From the NCBI RefSeq assembly GCF_023716665.1, contig NZ_CP071860.1, forward strand, positions 62,001-126,000: 64,000 nucleotides of DNA. Direction: 5' to 3'. This document shows positions 35,844-45,342 of this stretch, one piece after another; position 1 is the first letter of the stretch, and each line of letters begins with the position of its first letter. Source of the DNA: Vibrio sp. SCSIO 43135 (GTDB taxonomy: Bacteria; Pseudomonadota; Gammaproteobacteria; Enterobacterales; Vibrionaceae). Made by a program: the position numbers and the translations under genes. The notes under the pieces are model-generated. The model saw only the letters and a program-made list of their open reading frames with translations. It was not told the origin of the DNA and made no database searches.

Positions 35844-36800
35844 TTAGATAAGGCTTAGCCCTGATAGAATAAAGATCCCTAGGGTGCAAGTTAGTAGAGA
35901 AAGCACGGTTGTCATTGCAATGATATTGGCAGCCAATACAGAGTTACCTCCCATTGAACGTGCCATGACATAACTAGCTGCAGCAGTGGGTGCTGCACTC
36001 ATTAAAAATAATATCCCTAAGTCCATCCCCCTAAATCCAAACCAAATACCTCCTAGCGTGATAAGAAGTGGGGCGATCACTAGCTTGGCACTCGTTGCGA
36101 GCCAGGCTGGTGCTTGATCATTTCTTAGTGAGGTAACGTTCAGCGAACCACCAGTACATAGTAGCGCCAATGGTAAAGTCATGTTGGCGAAGTATTGCCC
36201 TGCATCGAGCGCGATGGTTGGAATTGGAATAGACAAAAAATAGCAGGCGACCCCGAGTAAAATTGCAATGATTAATGGGTTTCGAGTCAGAGATTTACTC
36301 ATCATGGTAATAGCTTGCGTGGCTGAGCTTTCTCCGACGGGTGTGAGTGCAATGACGGCCTGAACGTTGTAGAGAATAGTAATCGCGGCGACATAAATAG
36401 CGGCTAGAGCGACACCACTTTCGCCATAGGCATTGGCAACATATGCTAGCGCTATGATGGCGGTATTGGCTCGAAAACCGCCCTGAATCACGACTCCATG
36501 ATCGGATTTATTCGCGACTATGCGCCTTACAAATAGGCTGGTGGCGATAAAGAAGGCTAGGTTTGCTGCAACACCGTATGCAATTAAGCTACTGCTCGAA
36601 GCAAAATCGTGTTCGGAGGTAACGATGCTAAGAAAGAGCATAATTGGCAGCGTGACTTGGAACACGAGCTTAGAAGCTACATCGATAAAGTTATCGTTGA
36701 TGAGCCCGACTCGTTTTAGAAATACGCCAAGAAACAGCATCAAACAAATAGGGCCAGTGATGCTGGCAGAAAAAATCAGCTGTTCAAATAAGCTCGTCAT
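35844..36800 (-). CDS. AEC-family transporter
   Basis: A 318-residue membrane protein with about ten helices in two halves: FEQLIFSASITGPICLMLFLGVFLKRVGLI at the start and LVIAPLLITLGGIWFGFRG, MSAAPTAAASYVMARSMGGNSVLAANIIAMTTVLSL in the second half. The AEC family exports auxin-like and other organic acids or takes up malonate/malate. The substrate is not deducible. It diverges from a TetR gene with a 134-bp gap that carries a shared operator-like ACGAACGT. Confidence 0.87.
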   Translation of the reverse strand: MTSLFEQLIFSASITGPICLMLFLGVFLKRVGLINDNFIDVASKLVFQVTLPIMLFLSIVTSEHDFASSSSLIAYGVAANLAFFIATSLFVRRIVANKSDHGVVIQGGFRANTAIIALAYVANAYGESGVALAAIYVAAITILYNVQAVIALTPVGESSATQAITMMSKSLTRNPLIIAILLGVACYFLSIPIPTIALDAGQYFANMTLPLALLCTGGSLNVTSLRNDQAPAWLATSAKLVIAPLLITLGGIWFGFRGMDLGILFLMSAAPTAAASYVMARSMGGNSVLAANIIAMTTVLSLLTCTLGIFILSGLSLI

Positions 36801-36891
36801 AACGATCCATGTACTTCGCGTATCAACTTCAAGACAGGTGGTTTATTTTTCCACAATTAAACCGATGTGAGAAAACAATTTGCAAAAAAGT

Positions 36892-36899
36892 ACGAACGT
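36892..36899. promoter_or_regulatory. Operator-like ACG-N2-CGT site between AEC and TetR genes
   Basis: GT-ACGAACGT-GC: a short palindrome 36 bases before the TetR start. The same ACG-N2-CGT core recurs ahead of the hydrolase gene (37615-37622), with TAGCACG in common on the opposite strand here. A TetR binding site is inferred. Confidence 0.45.
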
Positions 36900-36934
36900 G
36901 CTAAAAATAAAATACAGTTGGAGTTGGAAAGATT

Positions 36935-37531
36935 ATGCGCAAAGGTAAAGTTACCCGCGAACACATATTAACGAAAGCATTTGAGCTTGCTAGTGAGAAT
37001 GGGTTAGAGAGCCTGACCATAGGTATGCTTGCTAAGCATTGTGGTATGTCCAAAAGCGGATTGTTTGCACATTTCAACTCGAAAGATAATTTGCAGGTAT
37101 CAGTACTGGAACACGCTAACAATGTTTTCGTGGAGCGTGTCATTCGCCCGGCGAGAGAGCAGGAAAGTAACAGTATTGAGCAAAAACTGAAAACCTTGCT
37201 GGATAATTGGTTAGGCTGGAATCACTCCTTTCAAGGGAGTTGTATGTTTCTTGATGCCTGGAAAGATGCCAATTCAGAGCAAGATGCGACTCAACAAGCG
37301 CTGAAAAAAACCATCGCTGTTTGGATTAATTATTTACAGATCCAAATTGAGAAAGGGATTGATACTGGCGAGTTCAGTTCAACGCTCTCGCCTAGCCAAG
37401 CGATCTTTGAGTTGTATGGCTTGTACCTGAGTGCCAACTTGTTCTACTCAATTCATGGTGAACAAGCGAGTTATGAACACTTTTGGTTAGGCGTTAATCG
37501 GCTTATCGAAGGTTGGAAACTACAAAGCTAG
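36935..37531 (+). CDS. TetR-family regulator
   Basis: A 198-residue TetR regulator. The DNA-binding domain covers residues 1-60 (REHILTKAFELASENGLESLTIGMLAKHCGMSKSGLFAHFNSKDNLQVSVLEHA) and a helical ligand domain follows, containing FQGSCMFLDAWKDANS. It lies between a divergent AEC transporter and a co-directional alpha/beta hydrolase. Both promoters have an ACG-N2-CGT motif, so it may control itself and the hydrolase and perhaps the transporter. The ligand is unknown. Confidence 0.88.
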   Translation: MRKGKVTREHILTKAFELASENGLESLTIGMLAKHCGMSKSGLFAHFNSKDNLQVSVLEHANNVFVERVIRPAREQESNSIEQKLKTLLDNWLGWNHSFQGSCMFLDAWKDANSEQDATQQALKKTIAVWINYLQIQIEKGIDTGEFSSTLSPSQAIFELYGLYLSANLFYSIHGEQASYEHFWLGVNRLIEGWKLQS

Positions 37532-37572
37532 GTCAGTTAAAAACCGAGTTAGGTAAACTAAGCAACTATTAG

Positions 37573-37594
37573 AGGGAATGAAGCATCATTCCCT
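37573..37594. other. Perfect 9-bp hairpin without a T-run
   Basis: AGGGAATGA-AGCA-TCATTCCCT downstream of the TetR gene. No run of T follows on either strand, so it is a weak terminator at best, or an mRNA stabilising element. Confidence 0.5.
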
Positions 37595-37614
37595 ATTAAA
37601 AATAACAAAATAGC

Positions 37615-37622
37615 ACGGTCGT
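37615..37622. promoter_or_regulatory. Operator-like ACG-N2-CGT site ahead of the hydrolase gene
   Basis: TAGC-ACGGTCGT-TCG, 31 bases upstream of the hydrolase ATG, matching the site before the TetR gene. Confidence 0.45.
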
Positions 37623-37652
37623 TCGTTTTTGTGCCAGTGCGAGGGTAAAACA

Positions 37653-38501
37653 ATGAGTGAGAAGATCTATTTCAACACATCAACAAAATTCAGTTTTAAG
37701 AGAAGCTTAGTCAACCTGACGACTCGGCTTCATCACACCGTTGCCCCTAAGCATGCAACTAAAGTAGCGCGTAAGTTACTGCTCACTCCGGTTAGAAGTA
37801 CACCAAAGAATAGTGAGCCGAAGGGGCTTATTAAGGGGGAAGTAACGAGTCGTGATGGCGTACTGAAAACGTATCAGCTAGGTACTGGGCCTACATGGGT
37901 ATTAACTCATGGTTGGTCTGGTACAGCGAGCCAGTTTTACCCTCTGATGGAACACATCGCTAAGCAAGGCTATACCGCACTGGCATATGATCATCCAGCT
38001 CATGGCGAAAGTGAAGGTGTTTACGGCCATATTCCTGCGTTTGTACACGGGCTGGAGGCAATCCTTGACTCGGCCGATGACGTTGCGGGCCTTATTGGTC
38101 ATAGTATGGGAACGGCATCGGCGTTAGAGTGTCGTCATCGCAAGTTAGAAGATGTACCGATGCTTCTGATCGCACCGGTTCTAGACTATGTAGATAACTT
38201 ATTTGGTAGCGTGGCTCGTTCCGGTTATTCGATTCGTCTTTTTGAAGCAGTCGTATCTGAGGTCGAAGAGCAGTACCGTTATCCGATTCATACCGTAAAC
38301 CCATACCAGAAGCTTAGTGTAAGGTCATCATCAACGATTATCGTTCATGATGAGAAAGATAAGTTCACTAAGTTTTCGGTTTCTCAAAGAGCGGCCTCTG
38401 AGATGGAAAATGTCACTTTAGTTGCGACTCAAAACCAAGGGCACGGACGAGTGATGACGTGTCCGCAAGTGATGGAGAGTTTCGATAAACTAATTGGCTG
38501 A
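37653..38501 (+). CDS. Alpha/beta hydrolase
   Basis: A 282-residue hydrolase from the ATG at 37653, which has GAGGG seven bases upstream. The fold shows the oxyanion region THGWSGTASQF, the strand TALAYDHPAHGESEG, the nucleophile elbow GHSMG (Ser about residue 143), an Asp in IIVHDEKDKFT and the His in NQGHGRVM. It is a cytoplasmic esterase or lipase-like enzyme; the substrate is unknown. The regulator just upstream and the shared operator motif suggest joint control. Confidence 0.88.
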   Translation: MSEKIYFNTSTKFSFKRSLVNLTTRLHHTVAPKHATKVARKLLLTPVRSTPKNSEPKGLIKGEVTSRDGVLKTYQLGTGPTWVLTHGWSGTASQFYPLMEHIAKQGYTALAYDHPAHGESEGVYGHIPAFVHGLEAILDSADDVAGLIGHSMGTASALECRHRKLEDVPMLLIAPVLDYVDNLFGSVARSGYSIRLFEAVVSEVEEQYRYPIHTVNPYQKLSVRSSSTIIVHDEKDKFTKFSVSQRAASEMENVTLVATQNQGHGRVMTCPQVMESFDKLIG

Positions 38502-38652
38502 ATACGGAGTCGATATAGCTAGGGTGAATAACAATATCAACTATTTATTCACCCTATTATTCCTATAACTATCATTGCGTTAACGTCATTAACCTTTCTT
38601 TTGATAAGGTTAACAGTTTCATAAAGATTATTATCAACCTTGTTGAGTATAT

Positions 38653-38663
38653 GTGATCATCAC
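38653..38663. promoter_or_regulatory. Palindrome upstream of the DASS transporter
   Basis: GTGAT-C-ATCAC, a perfect 11-bp palindrome 35 bases before the transporter ATG. It could be a regulator site. It is too compact for CRP, which needs TGTGA-N6-TCACA. Confidence 0.35.
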
Positions 38664-38697
38664 TAAGCCACTATGGCCTCCATAAGGAAGAATAATA

Positions 38698-40086
38698 ATG
38701 AATAGAAATGATAGTGTCCCTTTACCGTCCAATACCCGAGAATGGTTCTTTAACAAAAACAGCATCATCATCCTGTTGGATGCGGTGCTGTTTTACGTTC
38801 TGTACAACACCCTCCCGTTCGATCCCGATGTAGTACTCGGGATTAGCATGCTGACGTTTATTGCTATTTTATGGTTAACGGAAGCGCTGCACGTTACCGT
38901 CACAGCCGTATTAGTGCCGATTATCGCAGTATTATTTGGCGTGTTTGATACCCAAACTGCGCTCAATAACTTCGCTAACTCCATCATCTTTTTGTTTTTG
39001 GGTGGCTTTGCGCTTGCTGCAGCTATGCACCGACAAGGTCTAGATAAAGTGATTGCCGATAAGGTGCTGATCATTGCTCAAGGACGTATGAGTGTTGCGG
39101 TGTTCATGTTATTTGGTGTTACCGCAGCACTGTCGATGTGGATCAGTAATACTGCAACAGCTGCCATGATGTTACCGCTAGTTTTAGGGGTTCTAAGTAA
39201 AGTGAACTCTGAAAGTGGCCATAAAACGTATGTATTTGTACTGCTTGGAATCGCTTACAGTGCCAGTATCGGAGGCATTGCGACGGTAGTAGGAAGCCCG
39301 CCAAACGCGATTGCAGCGGCTGAAGTCGGCTTAACTTTCACTGAGTGGATGGCTTATGGCTTGCCAACGGCTGCAGTATTGCTGCCTATTTCTATTTTGG
39401 TTCTCTACCTTGCGCTTAAGCCGGACTTACGAGGTAAGTTCGAGTTAAACCACGACCCAATTGAGTGGGATAAAGGTAAGGTAGTCACGCTGGCCATTTT
39501 TGCACTGACGGTTTTTTGTTGGATTTTTAGTAAGCCGATTAATGCCATGCTTGGTGGTTATGCTAAGTTCGATACGATTGTTGCTTTAGGCGCGATAGTG
39601 TTAGTGAACTTTGCTCGAGTTGTGCACTGGAAAGATGTAGAGAAGACCGCGGATTGGGGAGTACTACTTCTATTCGGTGGTGGTATCTGCTTGAGTAATG
39701 TGCTCAAAGCGACGGGGACGAGTGTTTTCCTTGCAAATGAACTGAGTGCGTTGATTTCACACTTTGGTATTTTCTTTATCATTTTGGTGATTGCAGCGTT
39801 TGTTGTGTTCCTTACCGAGTTTGCAAGTAATACCGCAAGCGCGGCTTTGCTGATTCCGGTATTTGCCTCTGTCGCAGAAGCCTTTGGGATGTCGCCAGTG
39901 GTGTTATCAGTCTTGATTGCCGTTGCTGCATCTTGTGCGTTTATGTTGCCAGTCGCCACGCCGCCTAACGCGATTGTGTTTGGCTCAGGTCATATTAAGC
40001 AGCAAGAGATGATGCGTGTCGGGATCTTGCTGAATATTGCTTGTATTGGCGCGCTTACAACATTTGCTATGATGTTCTGGGCTTAA
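38698..40086 (+). CDS. DASS-family Na+/dicarboxylate symporter (VcINDY-like)
   Basis: A 462-residue SLC13/DASS transporter. It starts with [14 protein letters not shown] and has both SNT sodium/substrate motifs ([12 protein letters not shown] and [13 protein letters not shown]), separated by an inverted-repeat architecture of about eleven helices and two hairpins. The V. cholerae homologue INDY takes up succinate, fumarate and malate with sodium. Length and motifs agree closely, so a C4-dicarboxylate importer in the inner membrane is likely. It stands alone, with a terminator directly after the gene. Confidence 0.93.
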   Translation: MNRNDSVPLPSNTREWFFNKNSIIILLDAVLFYVLYNTLPFDPDVVLGISMLTFIAILWLTEALHVTVTAVLVPIIAVLFGVFDTQTALNNFANSIIFLFLGGFALAAAMHRQGLDKVIADKVLIIAQGRMSVAVFMLFGVTAALSMWISNTATAAMMLPLVLGVLSKVNSESGHKTYVFVLLGIAYSASIGGIATVVGSPPNAIAAAEVGLTFTEWMAYGLPTAAVLLPISILVLYLALKPDLRGKFELNHDPIEWDKGKVVTLAIFALTVFCWIFSKPINAMLGGYAKFDTIVALGAIVLVNFARVVHWKDVEKTADWGVLLLFGGGICLSNVLKATGTSVFLANELSALISHFGIFFIILVIAAFVVFLTEFASNTASAALLIPVFASVAEAFGMSPVVLSVLIAVAASCAFMLPVATPPNAIVFGSGHIKQQEMMRVGILLNIACIGALTTFAMMFWA

Positions 40087-40106
40087 GGCTGACAAGCTAT
40101 TGTGCA

Positions 40107-40132
40107 AAGCGGGACTAACGTCCCGCTTTTTT
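40107..40132. terminator. Bidirectional terminator
   Basis: AAGCGGGAC-TAAC-GTCCCGCTT followed by TTTT, between the converging transporter and acetyltransferase genes. Confidence 0.88.
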
Positions 40133-40141
40133 GTATTAGGC

Positions 40142-40672
40142 TTAGCTTCGATGAAGGCCATAAATCGCGTGACTGAGTATGCGATCACCAATTTTCTCGC
40201 TATTGGTGATGATGCCTTCTAACTGCATTCCTGCGCGTTCTGCGACGGCTCGGCTGGCGATGTTGTCTTTAGCTGCCGATAATTGGACCTTTTCAATATC
40301 CAGTTCATTGAAAGCGATATCGATCAATTTGGTTACTACACGGGTCATGATGCCAAACCCTTGGTATTGTTGAGAAAGCCAATAACCAATCTCAGCTCTC
40401 TTTAGGGAGTGGTCAATGTTATTGAAACTGCAGTTCCCCACAATGCTGCCCTGATAAATAATAGCGCAAGTCATTGATTTCCCTTCGGCATAATCATGCA
40501 GCGATTTTTGGATAAATAAGCGAAAATCTTGCTCCGAATGACAGTAAGGGGGCCAAGCTAACCATTCCGATAAGTAGTCAAGTTGAGGGGCGACTATATC
40601 GACATAAGTGGCCGCGAAAGATTCTTGCACTAAGGCAAGTGTTAATTCTTCATCGATGATTTGAGTAAACAT
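40142..40672 (-). CDS. RimJ/RimL-type GNAT acetyltransferase
   Basis: A 176-residue acetyltransferase of the RimL branch. The CoA-binding region is QYQGFGIMTRVVTKLIDIAFNELDIEKVQLSAAKDNIASRAVAERAGMQLEG, with AEIGYWLSQQYQGFGIM as the beta-bulge segment. Relatives acetylate ribosomal protein or antibiotic amino groups; the substrate here is unknown. It is a single gene, converging on the DASS transporter. Confidence 0.87.
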   Translation of the reverse strand: MFTQIIDEELTLALVQESFAATYVDIVAPQLDYLSEWLAWPPYCHSEQDFRLFIQKSLHDYAEGKSMTCAIIYQGSIVGNCSFNNIDHSLKRAEIGYWLSQQYQGFGIMTRVVTKLIDIAFNELDIEKVQLSAAKDNIASRAVAERAGMQLEGIITNSEKIGDRILSHAIYGLHRS

Positions 40673-40909
40673 TGTCTCCCCTAATTATGAAACCACTCAG
40701 ATATCTCTACGCTACCAAAGGTTGTAAGCACTCGCTATAACTAATTGTTCCGTTAAATGTTTTATTTGTGGCACGAAATTACTGCGGTACGTTATTCCAA
40801 TCACGATCCTGACTTTAATCTTACAAAAACTGTGGGATTAGGCTAACCCCTTGTATTAGTCTTTTAAGCTCAAAATAAAATACAAAAATAATTATTTAGG
40901 TTGGTTGGG

Positions 40910-42199
40910 ATGGTTAGTAATCGTGACGAAGTAAGCGTTGACTTACGTTGCGTGCTTTTGGGCATCTCCAAGGCATTAGATGCCGTCGGTGTCGATGAGC
41001 TACATCATGGGCATAGGGTGGGCTATATCGCCTACTGCTGTGCGAAAAAAATGGGCTGGAGTGAAGAACAAGCACAACTTGGGTTTGCGCTTGGGTTAGT
41101 TCATGACTGCGGCGTATCACAAGCCAGTGAACTCTCAATGCTGCTTACGGAAATGCATTCAGAATGCTTTCATGCGCATTGCGAGCGAGGTTTTCAACTG
41201 TTGTCGGAGTGCGAACCTCTTGCCGCGCTCTCACTGCCGACGCTGTATCACCATACTCCATGGGCTAAGCTGGAGTTGAATTCGACTATTAGCGACAGCG
41301 ATAAGTTGCTTGCCGCGCTGATTTTCATTTCAGATCGGGTCGACTACTTGTACTCCGTGTCTCAGCCGGATCAGTATGGCAACCTATGCCGAGCAGGCAA
41401 GCAGAGCATTATCGATCAACTTACATCTAATGCGGGTGAGTTGTTTGAAACCAATATGGTTCAACACATGTGCGAGTTAGTCGATAACGATGACTTTTGG
41501 TTTTCGATGAACTGTGAGTACATCGAGGCACTGTCTCGCCAACTTGAACCTGTGCCTTTCTATGGTACAAACCTAGGGCTAGACGAAACCATTGAATTGG
41601 CGGAGTTTATTGCCAAGATCGTTGATGCGAAAAGCACTTTTACCTTTCAGCACTCATCAAAAGTTGCCCTTCTTACACGGTATATTGGCAAACAGCTTGG
41701 CTATTCAAACCGCACGCAGAAAAAGCTCTACCTTGCAGGCTTAGTGCATGATTTTGGCAAGCTTAAAACACCTGATCACGTGTTACATAAGCCAGGCGAT
41801 TTGACGGAACAGGAATATAACTGCATCAAGCGTCATGCGACCGATACGCGTTTTGCGTTGCAGTCGATGCTTAAATCGCAGGATGTGATTGAGTGGGCCT
41901 CTAATCATCATGAGCGTTTAGATGGTTCAGGGTACCCAAAAGGTAAGACTGCAAAAGAGTTGGATCAACCTAGCCGTATTGTTGCGGTCGCGGATGTATT
42001 TCAAGCACTCACTCAGTCTCGGCCGTATCGAGAGGGAATGCCTTTGGATACAGCGCTCAATATTCTTGCTCAGCAAGTAATGGACAATGAATTGGATGCC
42101 GTAGTGTTCCAGTGCGTGAAAGATCATGCGCGCACCTGCTACGAGCTGTCTGTAGGCAAAGAGTGCGCGCAAAAAGAAAAGCCTAGCGAAGTTCGCTAG
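40910..42199 (+). CDS. Tandem HD / HD-GYP phosphodiesterase
   Basis: A 429-residue protein from the ATG at 40910 (a TTG three codons earlier is unlikely). The first HD-like domain (about 1-200) has HHGHRVGYIAYCCAKK and GLVHDCG. The second is a full HD-GYP domain (about 235-410): HSSKVALLTRYIG, AGLVHDFGKLKTP, SNHHERLDGSGYP and RIVAVADVFQALTQSRPYR. HD-GYP proteins hydrolyse c-di-GMP; no sensor domain or membrane segment is visible, so it is cytoplasmic. The active motifs of the second domain look intact. Terminator bases overlap the last codons. Confidence 0.9.
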   Translation: MVSNRDEVSVDLRCVLLGISKALDAVGVDELHHGHRVGYIAYCCAKKMGWSEEQAQLGFALGLVHDCGVSQASELSMLLTEMHSECFHAHCERGFQLLSECEPLAALSLPTLYHHTPWAKLELNSTISDSDKLLAALIFISDRVDYLYSVSQPDQYGNLCRAGKQSIIDQLTSNAGELFETNMVQHMCELVDNDDFWFSMNCEYIEALSRQLEPVPFYGTNLGLDETIELAEFIAKIVDAKSTFTFQHSSKVALLTRYIGKQLGYSNRTQKKLYLAGLVHDFGKLKTPDHVLHKPGDLTEQEYNCIKRHATDTRFALQSMLKSQDVIEWASNHHERLDGSGYPKGKTAKELDQPSRIVAVADVFQALTQSRPYREGMPLDTALNILAQQVMDNELDAVVFQCVKDHARTCYELSVGKECAQKEKPSEVR

Positions 42200-42204
42200 G
42201 CTTT
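42178..42204. terminator. Bidirectional terminator overlapping the HD-GYP stop
   Basis: AAAGCCTAGCGAA / TTCGCTAGGCTTT; the TAG stop of the HD-GYP gene lies within the right arm. Confidence 0.85.
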
Positions 42205-42213
42205 GACTCTACG

Positions 42214-42236
42214 AAAAGGTGCGTAATGGCACCTTC
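42214..42236 (-). terminator. Terminator of the DUF2057 gene
   Basis: AAGGTGC-CATTAC-GCACCTT followed by TTCG on the minus strand, 11 bases after the DUF2057 stop. Confidence 0.7.
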
Positions 42237-42246
42237 TTTCCACAAA

Positions 42247-42903
42247 TTACTGTGCGTTTACGTATTGCTTGAAGCGCGCTTTGGTATCTGCGTCCGCTTT
42301 GCTGTACCAAAAATGCAGCATTTCTTCAGCTGTGCTGTCGCCTTTCACTGCTGTTTGAGCATTTTGGTCGATCTTCGCTGGAAGTGTTACTGGCTGTACA
42401 GCGACTGCAGCAACACCAACGGCTGCTACGCCTTGTGTTTTGTTGTAGTCTTCAGTTTCACGACGGAAGTCTCGGCCAATTTGCATGCCTTCTTTAAGCA
42501 GTTTGTCATCCGCCGTTTCAATCGATTGACCATTGGCATCAACTAGATTCCACTGGAATTGGTCAATGTCTTTCTTCGCTTCACGTTCATTGCGATATTT
42601 CGGCAAGCTGAACGACAACTCTTTGTCTGCGGTGTTGAACTTGGTGATGATTGCATCACTTTCTACTGTAACTCGCTCGTCACTTCTGTCGAAGTACGGG
42701 GTGTAGCGGAATACAATTTGGTTTTCGCCGTCAGGCAGCGTAACGGTCTTCTCTGATGAGAAAAAGCCTCCCGAAATCTCTGGCTTCTCGCCATTAACAA
42801 CCAGTAGGTCAACGTTGTTAGGGACTTGGATAGTAACGTCAGCGGCAGCAAAACCACTTGCAGTAATAGCAAGCGCTAATGATAAAGGCTTGATTATATT
42901 CAT
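42247..42903 (-). CDS. DUF2057 (YccT/CsgI family) periplasmic protein
   Basis: A 218-residue exported protein: signal peptide 1-21 (ASGFAAAD) followed by the DUF2057/UPF0319 domain (VTIQVPNNVDLLVVNGEKPEIS, LPDGENQIVFRYTPYF). The C-terminal 60 residues are helical, with an Ala/Val-rich patch (GVAAVGVAAVAVQPV). The E. coli homologue YccT (CsgI) inhibits curli assembly in the periplasm. Vibrios have this protein without curli genes, so a different client is likely. A putative terminator follows. Confidence 0.86.
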   Translation of the reverse strand: MNIIKPLSLALAITASGFAAADVTIQVPNNVDLLVVNGEKPEISGGFFSSEKTVTLPDGENQIVFRYTPYFDRSDERVTVESDAIITKFNTADKELSFSLPKYRNEREAKKDIDQFQWNLVDANGQSIETADDKLLKEGMQIGRDFRRETEDYNKTQGVAAVGVAAVAVQPVTLPAKIDQNAQTAVKGDSTAEEMLHFWYSKADADTKARFKQYVNAQ

Positions 42904-43025
42904 TGGTATTATTCCAAATGCTTCGATTCAATTTGCTCTCAGAGATTGCCTCGCTATGCGTTGAATTGCAATGTTTGAATGTGAGAAGTTTGAAAGTTCA
43001 CCTAGCTGTCACAATTGCATGAAAA

Positions 43026-43051
43026 AGCCCTTAAGACATGTCTCAAGGGCT
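43026..43051 (-). terminator. Terminator of the MCP-binding-protein operon
   Basis: AGCCCTTGAGACA / TGTCTTAAGGGCT on the minus strand (one mismatch), followed by TTTTT. Confidence 0.8.
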
Positions 43052-43068
43052 GTAGTTTGAGCCGGGGC

Positions 43069-43797
43069 TTATTTGATGCCGTACTTCATGAGTATCTTGT
43101 CGAAGGTGCCGTCTGCTTTAATAGCGGCTAATCCTTTATTGAATGCATCGATGATCTCAGCGTTTTTGCTGTTAGCAAGGCCAGAAGTGACATGGATTGG
43201 ATTGACCGAGAGTGCGCTGCTGGTAAATGAAAAATCGGACACGTTCATGCCAGCTCCAGAAATGGTTGCTTTCGCTACCACTTCGTCTTCAAGTGTGAGG
43301 TCGATACGGCCCGCCTTCAATTTTTTAACATTGGAAATCAAGTCATTTGCTTCGGGTTTATTGAAGTTAGTCGCACCCAAAAACTCATCGCCATAACCGT
43401 AGTTTCGAATGATACCGACAGATTTGCCCGATAGGCTATCTAACCCAGAATACTCAAACCCATCGCCTGCTTTTTTGATGAACTTCAGTGAGTTTTCGAG
43501 ATAACTGTCGCTGTAATTTAGATAAGAAGTACGTTCTTGGGTAAACCAAGTGGCCACTAACACATCGATCCTACCTTCTTTTACTTCGTTAAGTGCTCGC
43601 GTCCAAGGCATGATTTTAAAATTCACGTCATGCCCTTGTGAGGCAAAAGCGGCGGTGACTATTTCCACGGAAATACCCGGATTACTTTTGTCCTTTTGGA
43701 CAAAAGGCGGCCATGGGTCTTGCGCTGCGGTTATGGTGGCGGCCTGACTTGTGAAAGATAATAGGGCCGCGATAAACAGTGTTATGAGCAGTCTCAT
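43069..43797 (-). CDS. Periplasmic solute-binding protein (SBP_bac_3)
   Basis: A 242-residue protein with a signal peptide (1-19, TSQAAT) and a family-3 binding domain: ITAAQDPWPPFVQKDKSNPGISVEIVTAAFA, PWTRALNEVKEGRIDVLVATW and LSGKSVGIIRNYGYG. Such proteins bind amino acids or related small molecules. No permease or ATPase is next to it; instead an MCP ends 21 bases upstream on the same strand. It probably serves as the ligand receptor for chemotaxis. GGGGA precedes the start. Confidence 0.87.
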   Translation of the reverse strand: MRLLITLFIAALLSFTSQAATITAAQDPWPPFVQKDKSNPGISVEIVTAAFASQGHDVNFKIMPWTRALNEVKEGRIDVLVATWFTQERTSYLNYSDSYLENSLKFIKKAGDGFEYSGLDSLSGKSVGIIRNYGYGDEFLGATNFNKPEANDLISNVKKLKAGRIDLTLEDEVVAKATISGAGMNVSDFSFTSSALSVNPIHVTSGLANSKNAEIIDAFNKGLAAIKADGTFDKILMKYGIK

Positions 43798-43818
43798 AGT
43801 GTGTCCCCTTTGTGGTGT

Positions 43819-45342
43819 TTATGTGCGGAATTTAGTCATGTGTTTCGCGATGCTCTGGCTGAGTTCCAGCACTTCCTGTGTGCGTTGAGAGTTTTGGCTT
43901 GCGCCGGCAGAAACGTCGGTGGTGGCCTCAGAGGCTTCCACAATGGCTTGGCTGATCTCTTCCACGGCCATTCGTTGCTCTTCGGTTGCTTGAGATATTT
44001 GTCCACTGCGCTCTGAAATATGGGTGATTAATTGCTGTACTTCGGTTACAGAATGCTGTGATTCGCCAACCCTAGAAGCGGTGCTTTCAAGCATGGTAGC
44101 AATGCGCGTTAATTCGTCTTCTACGGATTTGGTAGCATTATCTAACGCAGTAATGTTCTTTTGGATTTGCTCGGTTGATTCGCTGGTTTTTACCGCAAGG
44201 TTACGAACTTCGTCTGCAACTACGGCGAAGCCTCGGCCCTGCTCTCCTGCCCGAGCTGCCTCAATGGCAGCATTGAGTGCAAGCAGGTTGGTTTGTTCTG
44301 AAATATCGTTAATGACATTCAATACGGTGGTGATTTTCTCACCTTCTTCAATCAAGATGTGCATCTCAGCGTTCACATGATTCATTTCTTCGCGCATGTT
44401 AATGATCTCCTGCGCGGAGTTTTCTATGGTCGTATTGACGCTATTGGCGAGATCAGTCGCATGGTTAGCCTGACATGCTGTATCGGAAGCGGTATCGGCA
44501 ACGGTAGCGACTGAGTGATTCAATTGAGTAGCGGCTGCAGCCACCGTAGTCAGTTGGTGTTTTTGAGTTTCAAGTTTTTGAGCATTACTTTGCGCGGTTG
44601 CACCGTTTGCGTTGGCTTTATCTTCTAATTGAACAGAGGCTTGGCTGACGTCTTGAACTATGACTCGCAGTGATTCTGTAAAGTTATTGACTCCCTTGGT
44701 AATGGCATCAAATTCAGCATGCTTGGCGGGTTTGATTTTGTTGGATAGATCGCCGTCACCGGAAGACAGGCTTTGAATGCGTTCAGTGAGCTCTTGAATG
44801 GGGCGAAGCACGGTAATACTCAGCGCTGCTACTATGGTAACGGAAATGATTACATCGAGGATGATGAGCTCTAAGATGTTATGGGTGAGTGAATCAGCTA
44901 GTTTGGTATCGAGTGCATGGGTATCGAAATATACGTTGACTGAGCCGACGGCATTTTCTTCTTCATACTCAATAAACACTAAAGATTCACTTACTATGTC
45001 TTCGTTTGGGTAAGCCTCGTTGCTGTTGACCTCTACTATTTCTCCCTCTTTTTCAGCCAAAAACAGAAGATTCGCACCTTGGTTGTCGAGCACTTGAACG
45101 GCAGAAATTTCTGGTGATTTAAGTTCGGCAGAAATCGCTAGTTGCGCGGTTGCTAAGTCAAAGTCCCAAATAGCGCGAGGTAGGCTGACACTTAGCCTTT
45201 GACTGGTGTTATGCACATTAACGTCAAGCTCGGTATAGAGGTTGTGTTTAAAGTTGTCGTATTTCAAAAACGCGGATATGAGTAACACCACTGTCACTGC
45301 AGCGATGACTTGGATAAGGAAGATCAATTTTACACTTTTCAA
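43819..45342 (-). CDS. Methyl-accepting chemotaxis protein
   Basis: A 507-residue MCP. The start is set at TTG 45342 ([21 protein letters not shown]), which has GGAGAG six bases upstream; an ATG eight codons earlier has no ribosome site. It has a first membrane helix (about 5-25), a periplasmic sensor (about 30-165), a second helix (about 170-190), HAMP (about 195-245) and the signalling hairpin with [37 protein letters not shown]. It signals to CheA. The neighbouring binding protein may present the ligand. Confidence 0.9.
   Translation of the reverse strand: MKSVKLIFLIQVIAAVTVVLLISAFLKYDNFKHNLYTELDVNVHNTSQRLSVSLPRAIWDFDLATAQLAISAELKSPEISAVQVLDNQGANLLFLAEKEGEIVEVNSNEAYPNEDIVSESLVFIEYEEENAVGSVNVYFDTHALDTKLADSLTHNILELIILDVIISVTIVAALSITVLRPIQELTERIQSLSSGDGDLSNKIKPAKHAEFDAITKGVNNFTESLRVIVQDVSQASVQLEDKANANGATAQSNAQKLETQKHQLTTVAAAATQLNHSVATVADTASDTACQANHATDLANSVNTTIENSAQEIINMREEMNHVNAEMHILIEEGEKITTVLNVINDISEQTNLLALNAAIEAARAGEQGRGFAVVADEVRNLAVKTSESTEQIQKNITALDNATKSVEDELTRIATMLESTASRVGESQHSVTEVQQLITHISERSGQISQATEEQRMAVEEISQAIVEASEATTDVSAGASQNSQRTQEVLELSQSIAKHMTKFRT

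Noticed and set aside
38651..38667. CRP site ahead of the DASS transporter
   Set aside because: TGTGA is present but the second half is not at the 6-base spacing.
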